From NCBI GenBank assembly GCA_003255025.1, contig QANY01011949.1, positions 186,001-250,000 of the forward strand: a stretch of 64,000 nucleotides of DNA. Direction: 5' to 3'. Positions 1 through 11,760 of this stretch are shown piece after piece (position 1 is the stretch's first letter; each line of letters begins with the position of its first letter). The notes beneath the pieces were generated by a model. It was not told the DNA's origin and did not search any database. It saw nothing but the letters and a program-made list of their open reading frames with translations. This DNA comes from Datisca glomerata. Taxonomy: Eukaryota; Streptophyta; Magnoliopsida; Cucurbitales; Datiscaceae. A program made the translations under genes and the position numbers.

Positions 1-2005
1 GCTCACCAACCCCGGATCTGATTCGAATACGAAATAACTGCCAAGCAGTAACACACATGTTTTGAATTGTCCTAGTACAACATGAGATGTCGCTGACGTT
101 GCACTGCACATTTAAAATATTATACGTACTGAAATACTATATCAGCGTTAAATACTAGTGTTTCTAAAGGGTAAGAGAGTAGGGGTCTTACTTACCCAAG
201 TGCCAAAGCTCCAGACCATTGTAGGAGAAAACCAAGCAAAGCCGATATCAAAATGGCGATCGAGTTGTTGATATCCCATTTAAAAGACAGCACTCCTGGT
301 GGATCCAACCATGGCATCAGAGTTAATAAAAAAATTACTGTTACCGGCGTTGTTCTCCACATCAACCTACGCAAAAGAATAGTTGTTTATGAATCTGCTT
401 AATTTTCGTATAAGATGATCAATAAGGGAAATCGAAATTTCCCTACGCTAAAGCAGTCCAGTTGGCTTGCTGCTGTAGACTTGACCAAAGGATTTTATTT
501 ATTGCACTTGGAATTATCCATGCTATTGCGATCAATGCTCCAAATAGATTGAATTCTAAATCTGAAACAGTTGCTATTGCCACACCTATAGAGACAATAG
601 CCAGTGCCAAAACCTGCATAAGCATGAATTAATTTGTTAATAAAAGAATAATAAAATGTAATATTAAAAATATATAGAAGAATAAAGCCTTCTAATGATG
701 CTTCACTCAACTTTTTGAAAGATATGATTTTCCTAAAGAGGATGAACTCGGCGAAAACAATAGTCGGAGTGACGGCAATTTTAGCCATCTGATAGAATCC
801 AACACTGTAAGTGAACAAAAGGTGAGAAAACAGAGAAATATTGCAAGTTGGTAATTAGCAAAGACAGTATAAAAGAAGAATAGTTCCATACTGACCAAGT
901 AATTGATCAGCTTTAATTAATCAACTGATGTGTTAATCATTTATACGTTGATGTTTTTTCACCCATTAATGTGATTTTCCAATAGAAATATGATTTATAA
1001 CTTAGTCATCTAGAATTACTTAGAAAAGAACCTGTTATGCTTTAGACTAGTATTGGCAAGACCAGAAGCGAAGGCCATGACAGCACCTAAGGAGAAGAGA
1101 GAAGAGAAAGGAGTGGTTTTCGTAGGTGGAGAAACCGGAAGCAAAGAAAGTGACTTAAAAAAGGCAAGTAGAAGCCAAGCAGTGATGTAGTGAATCAATG
1201 TGAGAAATATAGGGAAGTTAAATCCCACTTTCCCCATTACCTGTAAACACAAAAATTAAACTAAAATGAGATTTAATAAACCAAAAAATTGCATAAAAAC
1301 TACAATCTTTCTGAAGGAAAATGTTATTGCTTACCAATTTGTTGGCCATAATAATCCCAACAGCAACCATGAAGTTAAATGTCATTGCCACTAAAGGCCC
1401 ACAAAATCTTTGCTGCTGTCGTTTAGCTCCTTCTGAGGTTCTTAGCTCATTGTAAAGAGCACCTCTAAGTTCTTCAAGCGCTCGACCTGTTAGTTTTTAG
1501 TTCAATAACAATGGGATACCAAGTCATTTAGAGACACCAAGATGATTCTCGAAACCAATAATTGAACAAATATATAGTTGAAACTCATTAATCGCAACTC
1601 CATTTCAATACAACAGCTTATGCTAATTGGTATAATCAAATAAATTGAATTGCATTGATTGAAGTCATTCAGCCGTAGCATTCAGTATTTCAGAGGCTAC
1701 AAGCGTAATTTGATAATTCATTAATTAAGGTTGAATAGTTTCGCAGACATCTCAAGAATATAAAGAAAGGCATTAATGTCGCCAACTCCACAATTCACAC
1801 CATTGATGACGCTAATATTACTTGTGAAATTAAAAGCAAACAACAGAGAATTGGACGAAAATGGAAAAACCCATTAATCAAAGCAATGCGGTTCAGAAAT
1901 TAGTTTTGTAATTAATTAATCGAAACCTGTTTCTCCTGCATCACTGTCTTTCCGTTTGATGAACTTTCTTCCATCTCTGCCCTGCAATGAATCAAGCAAC
2001 CCCAT
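1..2005 (-). CDS. Nucleotide-sugar/triose-phosphate translocator family transporter, 7 exons seen, 3' end missing
   Basis: A multi-pass membrane transporter of the drug/metabolite superfamily (NST/TPT group), expected in Golgi or plastid membranes; the substrate is unknown. Exons on the minus strand are 2005-1927, 1486-1335, 1240-1032, 804-711, 613-447, 366-196 and 103-1, about 325 codons. I chose the start at 2005 (MGLLDSLQGRDGRKF) because it alone gives the phase needed by exon 2; the nearer ATG at 1974 is out of phase. Recognisable stretches are TSEGAKRQQQRFCGP, VGFNFPIFLTLIHYITAW, GFYQMAKIAVTPTIV, PWLDPPGVLSFKWD, GFLLQWSGALALG and SATSHVVLGQFKTCV. These match, from memory, the plant family that includes Arabidopsis At5g57100. 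Introns are GT-AG except after exon 4, where the in-phase donor lacks G (see findings). About 60 residues, including the last helix, should lie beyond position 1. The family assignment is firm; the substrate is not inferable. Confidence 0.93.
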
Positions 2006-3141
2006 ACCAACCCCGACAGAGAGAATCCGATTCTCACCCAATAATCATCACCAGCGATAAAGAAAAATAACTCCGGAATGAATGGTGAAAAGAAAAATGT
2101 CAGGGAAAAAACCCAGAAAAAATAAATAGAAATCTCAGAAAGAGAGAACCCAGTGTTTACGGAACTTTAATGAGAATCAGAATTGCGACGGAACTGTGGA
2201 TGAGAAAGAACACTTGGCAGAGTTTGGATAGACAGATTTTAGGTAAATGGGTCATTATAAAACACCTCTTTTTTATGATTTTACGGAGAAAAAAAATGAG
2301 CAAAGATCACGGAGAAGTTAAGGAATCATAATTCTATACTACTTTGAAAGGGTCAAGAATTCTGTGATAGCACGTTCCTTTTTCTGTTTTGTGAATGTGA
2401 TCATCTGAAATAGGATTGCAGATTTGAAGTCTAAAAACATGAATTAAGAAGCTAACGTAGTAAGCAAATCAAGTCATTTTCAATTGTAAATCAAATTGAG
2501 GGTCCACCTTCCAATTTGTCTACATATTGGTGGCAAACGCGAAATCTGTGCCCCTTTTGAAGTTGAACGATGTGACGACAGAAAGGTTAATGTTTTTAGG
2601 CTTGAATTAACTTACATTCAATAACTTTGCGATATAGATATATCGCAAATATAAACTTTTAATTTAAGTTATTAAACTCTCTAACTTTTATGAACACTAA
2701 ATTCTCACTTTTGTTGGATCAATATTGAGATGGAAATGATTTTAAATTCATTGAATGAAAGTAAATGAAATGATTTAAAATCATTATTATTTGTTTAAAA
2801 TTAAATGAATTTAAAATGAAAATGATTTAAATGGGTTTGTTTGGAAGTTTGAAAATGTTTTAGATTTAAAAAAATGAAATTGATTAACTTATATTACAAT
2901 TATGCTTTTAAATCAAATAATCAACATAAAAAAGTAGACTGAATCAATCTTATTTATTAAAAAAATATATATTTTACATTTTCAAATTATCATTAATAAA
3001 CACTTTAAAACTTAAAACTTAAACTTTAAACTATTTTTAACTATCTAATTTTTTTATTAATTTTTACAAAACAAAGTCATTTTATATCCCAAAACTAAGT
3101 CGTTTTATTTATCCCTAAACAACCTAAAACAATCTTTCCTA
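2006..3141. other. 5' leader and intergenic DNA upstream of the transporter
   Basis: About 200 bases next to the transporter start are moderately GC-containing and probably hold its 5' UTR. From about 2640 to 3100 the sequence becomes very AT-rich, with repeated runs of the type aaatgattt and ttaaaat. I see no convincing coding exon. The stretch may act as a shared promoter region if the gene-like module at 3142 is real. Confidence 0.5.
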
Positions 3142-3600
3142 TTGCCAAACTCTATCCTCCTTATAAAAATTCCCATTCTAGACAACCTAGCGAGAACTGG
3201 CTGGGAGCGGAGGAAATTTTCGCAATCCGCCGCAGTCAGCTTTATAGGGTTATCTGGTAAGTGGGTTTCGATCGTTTCGCTAAAATTGGTCGTGATTTTT
3301 TCAAAATTGGTGACGTGCATTAAAAATCACAGGATTTTCTTTAAAATTTGACTTAATTTTTTTTTGTTAATTAATGGATACAGAAAATGACAAGCACCAA
3401 TATAACAAGACAAAAAATCTCACAAATCAGAAAACGGCACTAATTAGAAAGCAAAGAGAAAATGAACTCCGGAAGAGGAGCTGAAAAGACGGACTGGTCT
3501 GTGCAAAGCCGCCTTTTAGCACAAGTATCAGCCACGATGGGAGCAATCTGACTTGCGGAGAGATTTTTTTCGAACAGAGTATTGGTGAGGGTAGCGAATC
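3142..3600 (+). other. Possible promoter, spliced leader and very short ORF of an unidentified gene
   Basis: A TATA-like cttataaaaa at about 3169 is followed by a GC-richer stretch and a good donor (tctg|gtaagtgg) at about 3257. A pyrimidine- and T-rich stretch then ends in an acceptor-like cag at about 3383. The next ATG at 3462 opens only 29 codons, beginning MNSGRGAEKTDWSVQ, before a TGA. I do not recognise the product. The copia element at 3810 would interrupt the rest of any such gene, with possible continuation after 16860. This could be a real small gene, a truncated gene or chance. Confidence 0.25.
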
Positions 3601-3809
3601 AGATGCCGAGTAAACTTAGTTTAAGAGTTTGAAGTGCATTTGCCTTGAATTATATAAAATGTTAGTCCGTCTATTTTGCGAGTCAATGACGAGTAAACTT
3701 AATTCTCAAGATTATTTTTTCGGCGGTGATCTATTTTGTTTGACAGGAACGTAATCATCAGTATTTATCTGATCAAATTTGTCTGTATTTCGTAATTGTG
3801 ACAAGATTT

Positions 3810-6800
3810 TGTTGAAATATGTCCATAAATTAACGTGTAATAATTATTTATTTATATTTCATTATTTCTCAGATATTAGTATTATTGAATTTTTATGAAT
3901 ATATTGAAAGTTTTATTTTAAATTAAGTGTGTTTGTAGATTACTCAAGTCCTAAAACTTTCATCAACGAACGAAGAGTGAAGGCAGATGCATCTCCAGAC
4001 GAACTATTCTGATAAAGTTCAGAATGATATTCGCAGTTTTTGGATCGACTGTGCAATCGAATTCGATTACGACTGTTAGGTTGAACCAATAGATGCTAGT
4101 CTTGGGGCATGAGAGCGGAGGCTCAAATGGTTAATCTATATATGTTGTGAATATGTAGAATAGACCGGTAACAAATTAGTTTAGAACCCAAAACTGTTTA
4201 TCTAGCTCTAAATCTAATTGTTACACCTTAAAAGTGTTTTCATAATTACCTAAATCTTGAGGTGAATATGTAGCTTGACATAGTTCGTTACAATATTTGA
4301 TGTCAAATAAGTGAGTTCGACTTGGCGGGCAATAGCTCGACTGTTGGGATTGTAATTCAATTAAGTTGGAGTTACGCGATTCCCAGATATGAAAATTCGT
4401 GGTTAGAATGCGAAAGAATCAATATCACATTATGCTTTATTGATGAGTGTGTGAATAAATTAACCTCGTCAGATATTCAATGAATTGAGTCATTGATTAA
4501 GACTTGTGCATTGCATGAGACAATCCACTATTATCTATTTCTTATTCACAGCTAATAAATGAGTTAAGAAAATAATAATAATAAGAAGGGTAAAATGATA
4601 ATTTTACATTCTGCTCTTGTACTGATATCCACGATGTGTATTATGTTAAAATATTCTGCGGACCGTGATCAAAAGGGTTTATTTACACCAACAGAACAGT
4701 AGCGTGCGTGAACCGATAGTTGATTCAGCATCAAACCTATAGTGAAGTCGTACGATGTCAGGATTAAATTGGTCAGGAATTTATAGAGATAAATTCGTCG
4801 GGTATTTGAATCCTTAGCTTTGTTCATGTGGGTCCATCCGGTCTAAAAATAATCATGGGAATAGGAATAGAGAAACAAAGTAAATTGGATCAAAATGTGT
4901 TTTGGTGCCAAGACATATTTCGTACACCTATATGTGATGGGTGATGTCACTTAATTAGTTAAGTGTGGTTATTTGTAGTGAAATTAATTAGTTTATTATT
5001 TTTTAATTATTGGATAATTCTGGTGGGAAAAACATCTCAGAGAAGAATAAAAAAATACCATCATTTTAGTAGTTAAGATTAATGCTGAAGGGACCCCAAT
5101 TATATGAGATGATAAAGAAATAATGCCTGATGCTAACCCTAAGTGATTTCCACTGGTACAAAAATATATTTTTATCTAGAGTAATAAAAATTAATTAATT
5201 AATTAATTGATAATGATCAATTAAATCTATCAATCAAATTGATAATTTTGATACAACTCTAACGCTGTGGAGATATACTGATTTTCGGTAATTTGAATAT
5301 ATGAAGGTGAATTTTCAGAAATTTAAAATATATGAGTATATTTGTAAATATCAAAAATTAGATTTTATAAATATCTAATATCAATTTGATTGTAGAGAGA
5401 GATAAAGATATAGATCTCATATCAGATACAGGAAAAATAATTTTCACACCTCCCTGTGATTGCCGTGGATTGAGACAGTATTGAAGGGAAAATATTCAAT
5501 TTTTTCCTTCAATTTATTGAGTCATTAGTGATGACTTGTGAATTGTACGAGACAATTCAGTATTATGTCTTTCTTATTCTCAGTCAATAAATGAGTTAGG
5601 AAATAATAACAAGAGGGGTAAAACAGTAATTTTATATTCTCCTCTTGTTATTAATATTCATGAAATGTATTATCTTAAAATATTCTGTGGACTGTGAAAA
5701 TAAAAAGGATTTATTTACACCAACAGAAAAGTGGCACGCATGAATCGAGAGTTGATTCGGCATAGAACCTATAGTGGAGTCGTACGATGTCATAATTAAA
5801 TAGATTGGGAATTTATGAAAATAGGAATAGAGAAAAGAAGTAAATTTGATCAAAATATGTTTTGGTGGCAAAACATATTTCGTACACTTATATGTGATTG
5901 ATGAAACCACTTAATTAGTTAAATGTGATTATTTGTATTGAAATTAATTAAGTCATTATTTTCTAATTATTAGATAATTAGTAAATAGAAATTAAGTAAT
6001 TAATTAATTGATAATGATCAATTAGATTGATATATTTCGATACAACGTTAACACTGTGGAGATATACTGATTTTCGGCAATTTGAATATATGGATGTGAA
6101 TTTTCAGAAATTTAAAATATATGAGTATATTTGTAAATATCAAAAATTAGATTTTATAAATATATAATATCAATTTGATTGCAGAGAGAGAGATAGAGAT
6201 ATAGATCTCATATCAGATACAAAAAAAAAAATTTCTCCCCTCCTTAGTGATTGCCGCTGATTGAGACAGTGTTGAAGGGAAAATATTCAATTTTTTTACT
6301 TCAATCGATTGAGTCTTTGATTAAGACTTGTGAATTTATGAGATAATTCACTATTATATATTTCTTATTTACAGTCAATAAATGAGTTAAGGAAATAGTA
6401 AAAAGAGAGCTAAAACAATAATTTTATATTCTGCTTTTGTTATTGATATTCACGATATGTATTATTTTAAAATATTCTGTACGCCATGAAAATAAAAAAA
6501 GGTTTATTTACATCAACAGAAAAGTAGCGTGTATGATTGAGAGTTGATTCGACATAGAATTTATAGTGGAGTCGTACAATGTCAAGATTAAATAGGTATG
6601 AAATTTATGAAAATAAATTCATCGGGTATTTGAATCCTTAGCTTTGTTCATGTGGATGCATCCGGTCTAAATAATCGCTCATAAGAATAGGAATAGAGAA
6701 ATGAAATAATTTGGATCAAAATGTGTTTTGGTGCCAAAACATATTTCGTACACCTATATGTGATAGGTGATGTCACTTAATTAGTTGAGTGCGATTATTT

Positions 6801-7556
6801 GTGTGAAATTAATTAGTTTATTATTTTCTAAATATTGTATAACTAGTAAATAAAAATAAATAAATAAATTATTTGATAATGATCAATTAAATTTATCAAT
6901 TGGATTGATAAATTTTGATACAACATTAACACTGTGGAAATATACTGATTTTTGGCAATTTGAATATATGAAGGTGAATTTTTAGAAATTTAAAATATAT
7001 GAGTATATTTGTAAATATAAAAAATTAGATTTATAAATATCTAATAGCAATTTGATTGCATAGAGAGAGATGAATATATAGATCTCATATCAGATACAGA
7101 GAAAAGAGTTTTCTCCCATCCCTAGTGATTGCCGCCGATTGAGACAGTATTGAAGGGAAAATATTCAGTTTTTCCTTCAATCGTTTTGAGAGCCCACACT
7201 CAAATTCTTACAAAAAATTCTCGTGAGTTATATTTCTATAATTAACGGGTGGTTGTTGGTGAATGAAATTTGGAAATCATTCTTGGAGTTCAAGCGCGTG
7301 ATTCAGATCTCGAAACTTGAAGAATACGAAGAATGCTCGAAGGAATTCCGCCAGTTCAGAAATTCTCCGAAACAAAGTATAGGTGAAAAATTGTTTCTAA
7401 CCTTATCTTCTCGTTTAATATCTTATATGGATAATTACATGTTGTTTGATTTTAAATTATTTAATTTGATTAAATAAGTTAATTGAATTTTTTTTATATT
7501 CCGCCCACGAAGCGCTCATGGTTTAAGTTTACTTTTAGTTAATTTTAAAACCTACC
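3810..7556 (+). repeat. 5' LTR of copia element 1, expanded by internal tandem duplication
   Basis: It begins TGTTGAAATATGTCC and aligns throughout with the 3' LTR at 14936-16860. It is about 3.75 kb rather than 1.92 kb because one internal segment is present three times (4484, 5516 and 6308). The end is cut at about 7556, a few bases before the expected terminal CA, by a 1.6-kb insert. The last bases of the LTR (gca) appear to resume just before 9141. Confidence 0.88.
4484..7185 (+). repeat. Three tandem copies of an LTR-internal segment
   Basis: Copies start at 4484, 5516 and 6308, each at a variant of attgagtcat followed by a gacttgtg block, and each ends in a tgaagggaaaatattca block. Copy 1 is about 1032 bp and has an extra stretch near 5020-5180 that the others lack. 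Copy 2 is about 792 bp and lacks a segment found in copies 1 and 3. The 3' LTR contains a single copy (about 15606-16485). Unequal recombination between LTRs or replication slippage is the simplest explanation. Confidence 0.88.
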
Positions 7557-9140
7557 TCATTCTGTCGAACATTTTGAATTATGGCTGAGAGAACCCTGGC
7601 GTATATGGCACGGAATCTATCCAAGCCGGATGAGGTTTGGTGATCATGCGGTTATCCTCCTCCTTTTCCTTGGTCTCTTTGACTTTTTTCTTGACTAACT
7701 GATTCATTGTTGCGAGGAGGGTTGGGCTTAAACCTTAAGTAAAAATGATTCATTTGAATGAAACTTGAGTTCTGTTTTAGTTCTTATCAATGATTGAAGA
7801 AATGAAAGAGATTACAATTCCAAGTTTTAAATGAAATGAGTGGACTGGATTGAATCATTTGAATCTCACAATTGAATCTTACTAACCAAGTCGATCCTAT
7901 TGGCAACAGGCAAACGACGCTTACGCAGGATCTCGGTGCCTTTCTCTTGAAAGAATAGAAGTGGAGTTCGAGTTGTTATCATGTCGAATCAGAAAAGTCA
8001 AAAGCCATACTAAGAGCCATCTAGATCTTGATTCACTATTTCCATTTTTTTTCTTGATTATGATTGATTGCTTTTTTTTTTTACGACAAGTTTTAAATCT
8101 TAATGCTGGCAAGGAAAGATCTTTTTTCAATTATGACTTGCTGGGTCAGAGCGTAAACGAGCGAGTAGAGCCTAGGAAATGGGGAATCCCGTCATAAAGC
8201 AGTCGATTAGAAGTAGAGCGGTAAGACGAAATTGGACAAATAAAAGTGCTCCACCGTGGGCTTGTAGCGACATCAGAGTCAGTTTTCCGTACACGAAAAT
8301 CTCTTCCCTGTTTCGGCCTGTGCTTATAAATGACTTTGGCACAATGAACCTCTCCAACGAGAGAGATAATAATCTTCATCTTTTGTAAAAGAAAGAAGAA
8401 AGTCCACCGGGAGACATTCATACATAAACCGCTCTATCGTAGTTATTCTTGGCCGCCCCATTGTTGTGTAGTTTAGTTTCATATCTGGATGGTGAGATAA
8501 TTCCATCTTGAAAAGAGAAGTAGCCTGGTCCCGGAGCTGAAGATCCCTCGATTCAAACTCCAGTTGTCTATTATATTGTTCTTGTGTTACTTGTACCTCC
8601 CTCATCGGATTAGCTTGGCTACCCGGCTCTAGTAAGACTTCTTCCCGCGTGTAGCTAGCAGGGGCCTCCCATTCGGTATCAGGACTAAGAGCCCAGTCCA
8701 AGGACTGAAGGGGACTAATAAGACTGAATAGACCGACCCTTATCATTTTCCCTGTCTCCCGCATCGGTATCGGTGGCTGAACCGCAACTGCTAGTGATGG
8801 GACGGAGAAAGAACTCCTCCCCGTCAGATTGGTTTTCTCTCTCCAATTAGGAGAGGTTGATAAGAAATCGTACCAGATGCAATTTCCCGCCCAGCCATCA
8901 GAGAGAGGAACTGTCCTAACTGAGCTTTCACTCCTCGATTCAAGAATAACTCAGAGATAGGAGGAGAATAAGAGGTTAGAAACATATGAAGATTTTCCAA
9001 ACGGGAGTCTAGGTTTTCCGAGCTAGCCCGGAAAGAGGCAAGCCCATATACTGTATAAAGGTTGAGGTCATATCCATTCTCCCCATGTGCTCTCGGGCAT
9101 AACCGTGTGGATTAGGACATAGCTCCTGTTGTTTAAGGGC
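7557..9140. mobile_element. 1.6-kb GC-richer insert at the LTR/primer-site junction, possibly mitochondrial-derived
   Basis: The 5' LTR stops at about 7556 and the primer-binding site starts at 9143, although these should be adjacent. The intervening DNA is visibly richer in GC than the retrotransposon (roughly half GC around 8560-8920) and carries overlapping ORFs on both strands, including 8324-8764 on minus. Composition and ORF style resemble plant mitochondrial intergenic DNA, hence a possible nuclear-mitochondrial transfer. I did not recognise any standard mitochondrial gene. No similar segment lies at the equivalent site of element 2 (about 41189). Confidence 0.5.
8324..8764 (-). CDS. 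Hypothetical 146-codon ORF inside the GC-rich insert
   Basis: An uninterrupted frame on the minus strand starts MRETGKMIRVGLFSL. The protein is polar, with an acidic and Gln-rich middle (QVTQEQYNRQLEFE). It has no membrane segment, signal peptide or family motif that I recognise. Codon use with frequent GGG, CCC and CGG-type triplets differs from the AT-rich surroundings and fits an organellar or otherwise foreign origin. It may be an unexpressed open frame in a mitochondrial-type segment rather than a gene. Confidence 0.35.
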   Translation of the reverse strand: MRETGKMIRVGLFSLISPLQSLDWALSPDTEWEAPASYTREEVLLEPGSQANPMREVQVTQEQYNRQLEFESRDLQLRDQATSLFKMELSHHPDMKLNYTTMGRPRITTIERFMYECLPVDFLLSFTKDEDYYLSRWRGSLCQSHL

Positions 9141-9156
9141 AATTGGTCTCAGAGCC
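9141..9156 (+). promoter_or_regulatory. Primer-binding site of copia element 1 (initiator tRNA-Met type)
   Basis: The sequence ttggtctcagagcc is one base from TTGGTATCAGAGCC, the usual complement of the plant initiator tRNA-Met 3' end. It follows a terminal CA and starts the internal region. In element 2 the homologous site at 41191 is more decayed (ttggtatcatgg). Confidence 0.8.
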
Positions 9157-10915
9157 ATAAGTTCTTGATTATGCATATAAATATTTGAAACGATTATATC
9201 GTGAATTTTGTGGATATTGACATATGATTTTGTACGGTAGATTCAAAACAGTTTTGTATGTGTTATGTGATTGAATCCCTAACTATTGGTTCTAGGCGTT
9301 TTTATTTCAATTTAGAATTAATGTATGTCGAATTTGAGGCATATGATTTTATGTAATTTATTTTTTTACAATAGTTATATTTTTATAAATTTGATGTAAG
9401 ATCGTCGTCGCCTTGAAATCATCGCCGGAGTACTATTCATCTCAGAATCACTGTTCACACCGGAGTTACTTTTCCGGCGCCGTCACCGCCGTTGTCCGTT
9501 GCCGTGCCCTGCATGGTGACTAGGGTTTTTTGATACCCTAAATTAAAGTTTAGGAAAACCTGTGATATTTCACGATAACACTTATTCTATTTTTTTTTAT
9601 CTTTTAAAATTTTAAATTTAAAATGAATAAAAAATAATTAAATTCAAAAGATAATTATCTATTTTATCTTTGTATCTTTTCAATTTTGAACTCAAAGATA
9701 ATTATCTTTTTTATCTTTTAAATTTTGAATTCAAAAGATAACTGTCAATGTTATCTTTTTATTTTATTAAAAAAATAAGATAATTAATGAGATTATTTAA
9801 TTAAAAAAATAGTTTTCCTTAATTTAAGGATTTTAATCAAAATTTAAATTTAATTTTTTTGAATTTTGAAATTTGAAATTTGAATTTTAAGTTTTAAATT
9901 TGAATTTTAAAATGGGAATTGACTTTTATAAGGAGTTATAAAGTGGTGGGACAACATGAACAAGAATAGGAAATTACAGACGCCATGAAAATTAGTTTAT
10001 AAATTTATTTGTAGTTTATTTATTATTCTTTTTGGGTTGTAGTTAGAAATGAGCCAATATGAATGTAAATTTTAATTGTATGATTTAATTTAATCGCGCA
10101 TCATCAAATAACATGCCATATATAATTATGGATATGCCAATATCAAATTACCATGCAACATGTAAATGCATCATTATAGATTAATTTATAATGGTTATAA
10201 TTTAATTACAATATGAAATGTATAATGGTTATGATGATTTTAGATTGGGATTTAAAATTAAATAAAGGATTTATAAATTTCATCACGTTTTTCAAATTAA
10301 TAAAAGTTATGTTTTGAAAAACAACCAAAAATCTAAATTTTTTTTCAAAAGCTAAGTGGGAGAGTCGTTTACGTTGAAATGTTCTCAAGGTCTCCAACGC
10401 GAACTTGATCGTGCCACCATAAATGGTTAAGAACCGCCCATAGCGGTCCTCTCTTCAATGGGAGAAACTTTGGAGTCGTGTCACTTTGAGTCGTCGAGTT
10501 GCTTGAGAAGCTAAGACTTTTAAAGGAAGTGGTGGGGCAGGGCCGTCCTATAGACGAACTATTAGTCCATAGCAACTTTTAAGAGTCGATGCGTTGGTTA
10601 AACACTAAGACTGAAGCACATTGGAATGCCCACTTAGGGGCTAGTCAATGGGGCCAAGGTGACCAAAATTGGTGATTGATTAAGCTAGATGTGGAGACAT
10701 TTGAGCGTTAACCAAACTAGAAGAGTCTCGATGCAATAAGAGATAGTTTGGATATCATCCCTCGATGAGATAAACTATCATTTTTTATCGTAACATCATG
10801 AAAAAAATATTTTTTAAAGGATTTTTAAATGTTAAGTAGTTATATCATGCATCATACTTTTCTAAACGATTGAGCATTTATTTATACCGCTTTATTTATT
10901 ATTTTCAGTAATCAT
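9157..10915 (+). other. Untranslated leader of copia element 1
   Basis: About 1.76 kb between primer site and gag aligns with the element 2 leader (41203-42907). Shared blocks begin at gattatgcata and run to the cagtaatcatgtcg just before gag. It includes a GC-rich patch near 9400-9530 and long AT-rich runs. No coding frame is supported; ORFs seen on the minus strand near 10206-10575 are unlikely to be genes. Confidence 0.75.
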
Positions 10916-11760
10916 GTCGCTATCCCCTCTCTAAACTATTCTTAATGCGAACAATTTACTGGTGAAGATTATGTAGGGAATGAAATCTTGATATCGTGCT
11001 GACGGTAGAAGAGCACAAGTTTGTGCTCACTACCCTTTATCCCCTTGAGCCTATTGCTGAACCGACTCAAGAGGAGAAGAATGCTTATGCTTCTTGGCTG
11101 CGTTCTGATGAGATCGTCAGATGTTACAACTTGGCATTTATGAGCAATGTGTTGCAACAACAACATCAGAACTTTGATACCACCACTGATATGATGTTTA
11201 ACATCACAAAAATGTTCGGAGATCAGGGTCGTCAAGCCAGACAAATAGTTGCACGCAACTTCATGAACTGCATGATGGAACCTGGAATCCCTGTCAGAGA
11301 ACATATGATGCTGATAATAAGTTATCTGAATGAGATGAAGATCATGGGTGCTGAGGTTGATGGTGAGACTCAAGTGAATATGATTCTAGAGACTTTGCCT
11401 AGTACATTTGAGAACTTCAAGCTTAATTATTCGATGAATAAGTTGAAGTCCTTACTTCTTGAGCTCAAGAAGGAGCTGTAAGCTGCTGAAACTTTTTCTG
11501 AAGGGCAAGAGGAAGCCTGAAGAGGCTAACTTTACTAAAAGAAATCCTTCCACCTCTGACTCTTAGAAGAAACAGAGAAGAGGTCCGAGGAAACGAAGAA
11601 GCAGAAGTCGAGAGCTGCCAAATGCAAGAGCACCGTGAAAGTAGACAAGTCGAAAGAGAAGTGCCATCACTGTGGAGCTACTGGTCATTGGAAACGCAAC
11701 TGTCCAGAGTATCTCAAAGGGTTAAGTTCTAAAAGTATAGTAATGGTTACTGAGGCCTGT
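10916..11760 (+). pseudogene. Copia gag (UBN2-type) with zinc knuckle, element 1
   Basis: The gag polyprotein packages element RNA in virus-like particles. A degenerate start region at 10916 leads into a clean 161-codon stretch (10996-11481) with the copia gag pattern: LTVEEHKFVLTTLYP, SNVLQQQHQNFDTTTDM, SVREH-like VREHMMLIISYLNEMKI and MILETLPSTFENFKLNY. A frameshift near 11482 precedes a basic tail. The zinc knuckle CHHCGATGHWKRNC (11662-11703) keeps all four CX2CX4HX4C ligands, whereas the element 2 copy has lost two. In a working copia element gag and pol form one frame. Confidence 0.9.

Noticed and set aside
3374..3487. ORF starting MDTENDKHQYNK in the gene-like module
   Set aside because: It overlaps the likely intron acceptor and ends after 37 codons; no family recognised.
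7223..7477. 84-codon ORF on + near the end of the 5' LTR
   Set aside because: It lies in LTR sequence; the homologous 3' LTR segments (near 16540-16700 and 48440-48600) do not keep the frame.
7961..8421. Overlapping ORFs on both strands of the GC-rich insert besides 8324-8764
   Set aside because: They overlap each other on opposite strands and none has a recognisable motif.
9141..9156. tRNA-like sequence
   Set aside because: It matches only the initiator-tRNA 3' complement, i.e. a retrotransposon primer-binding site; no cloverleaf is present.
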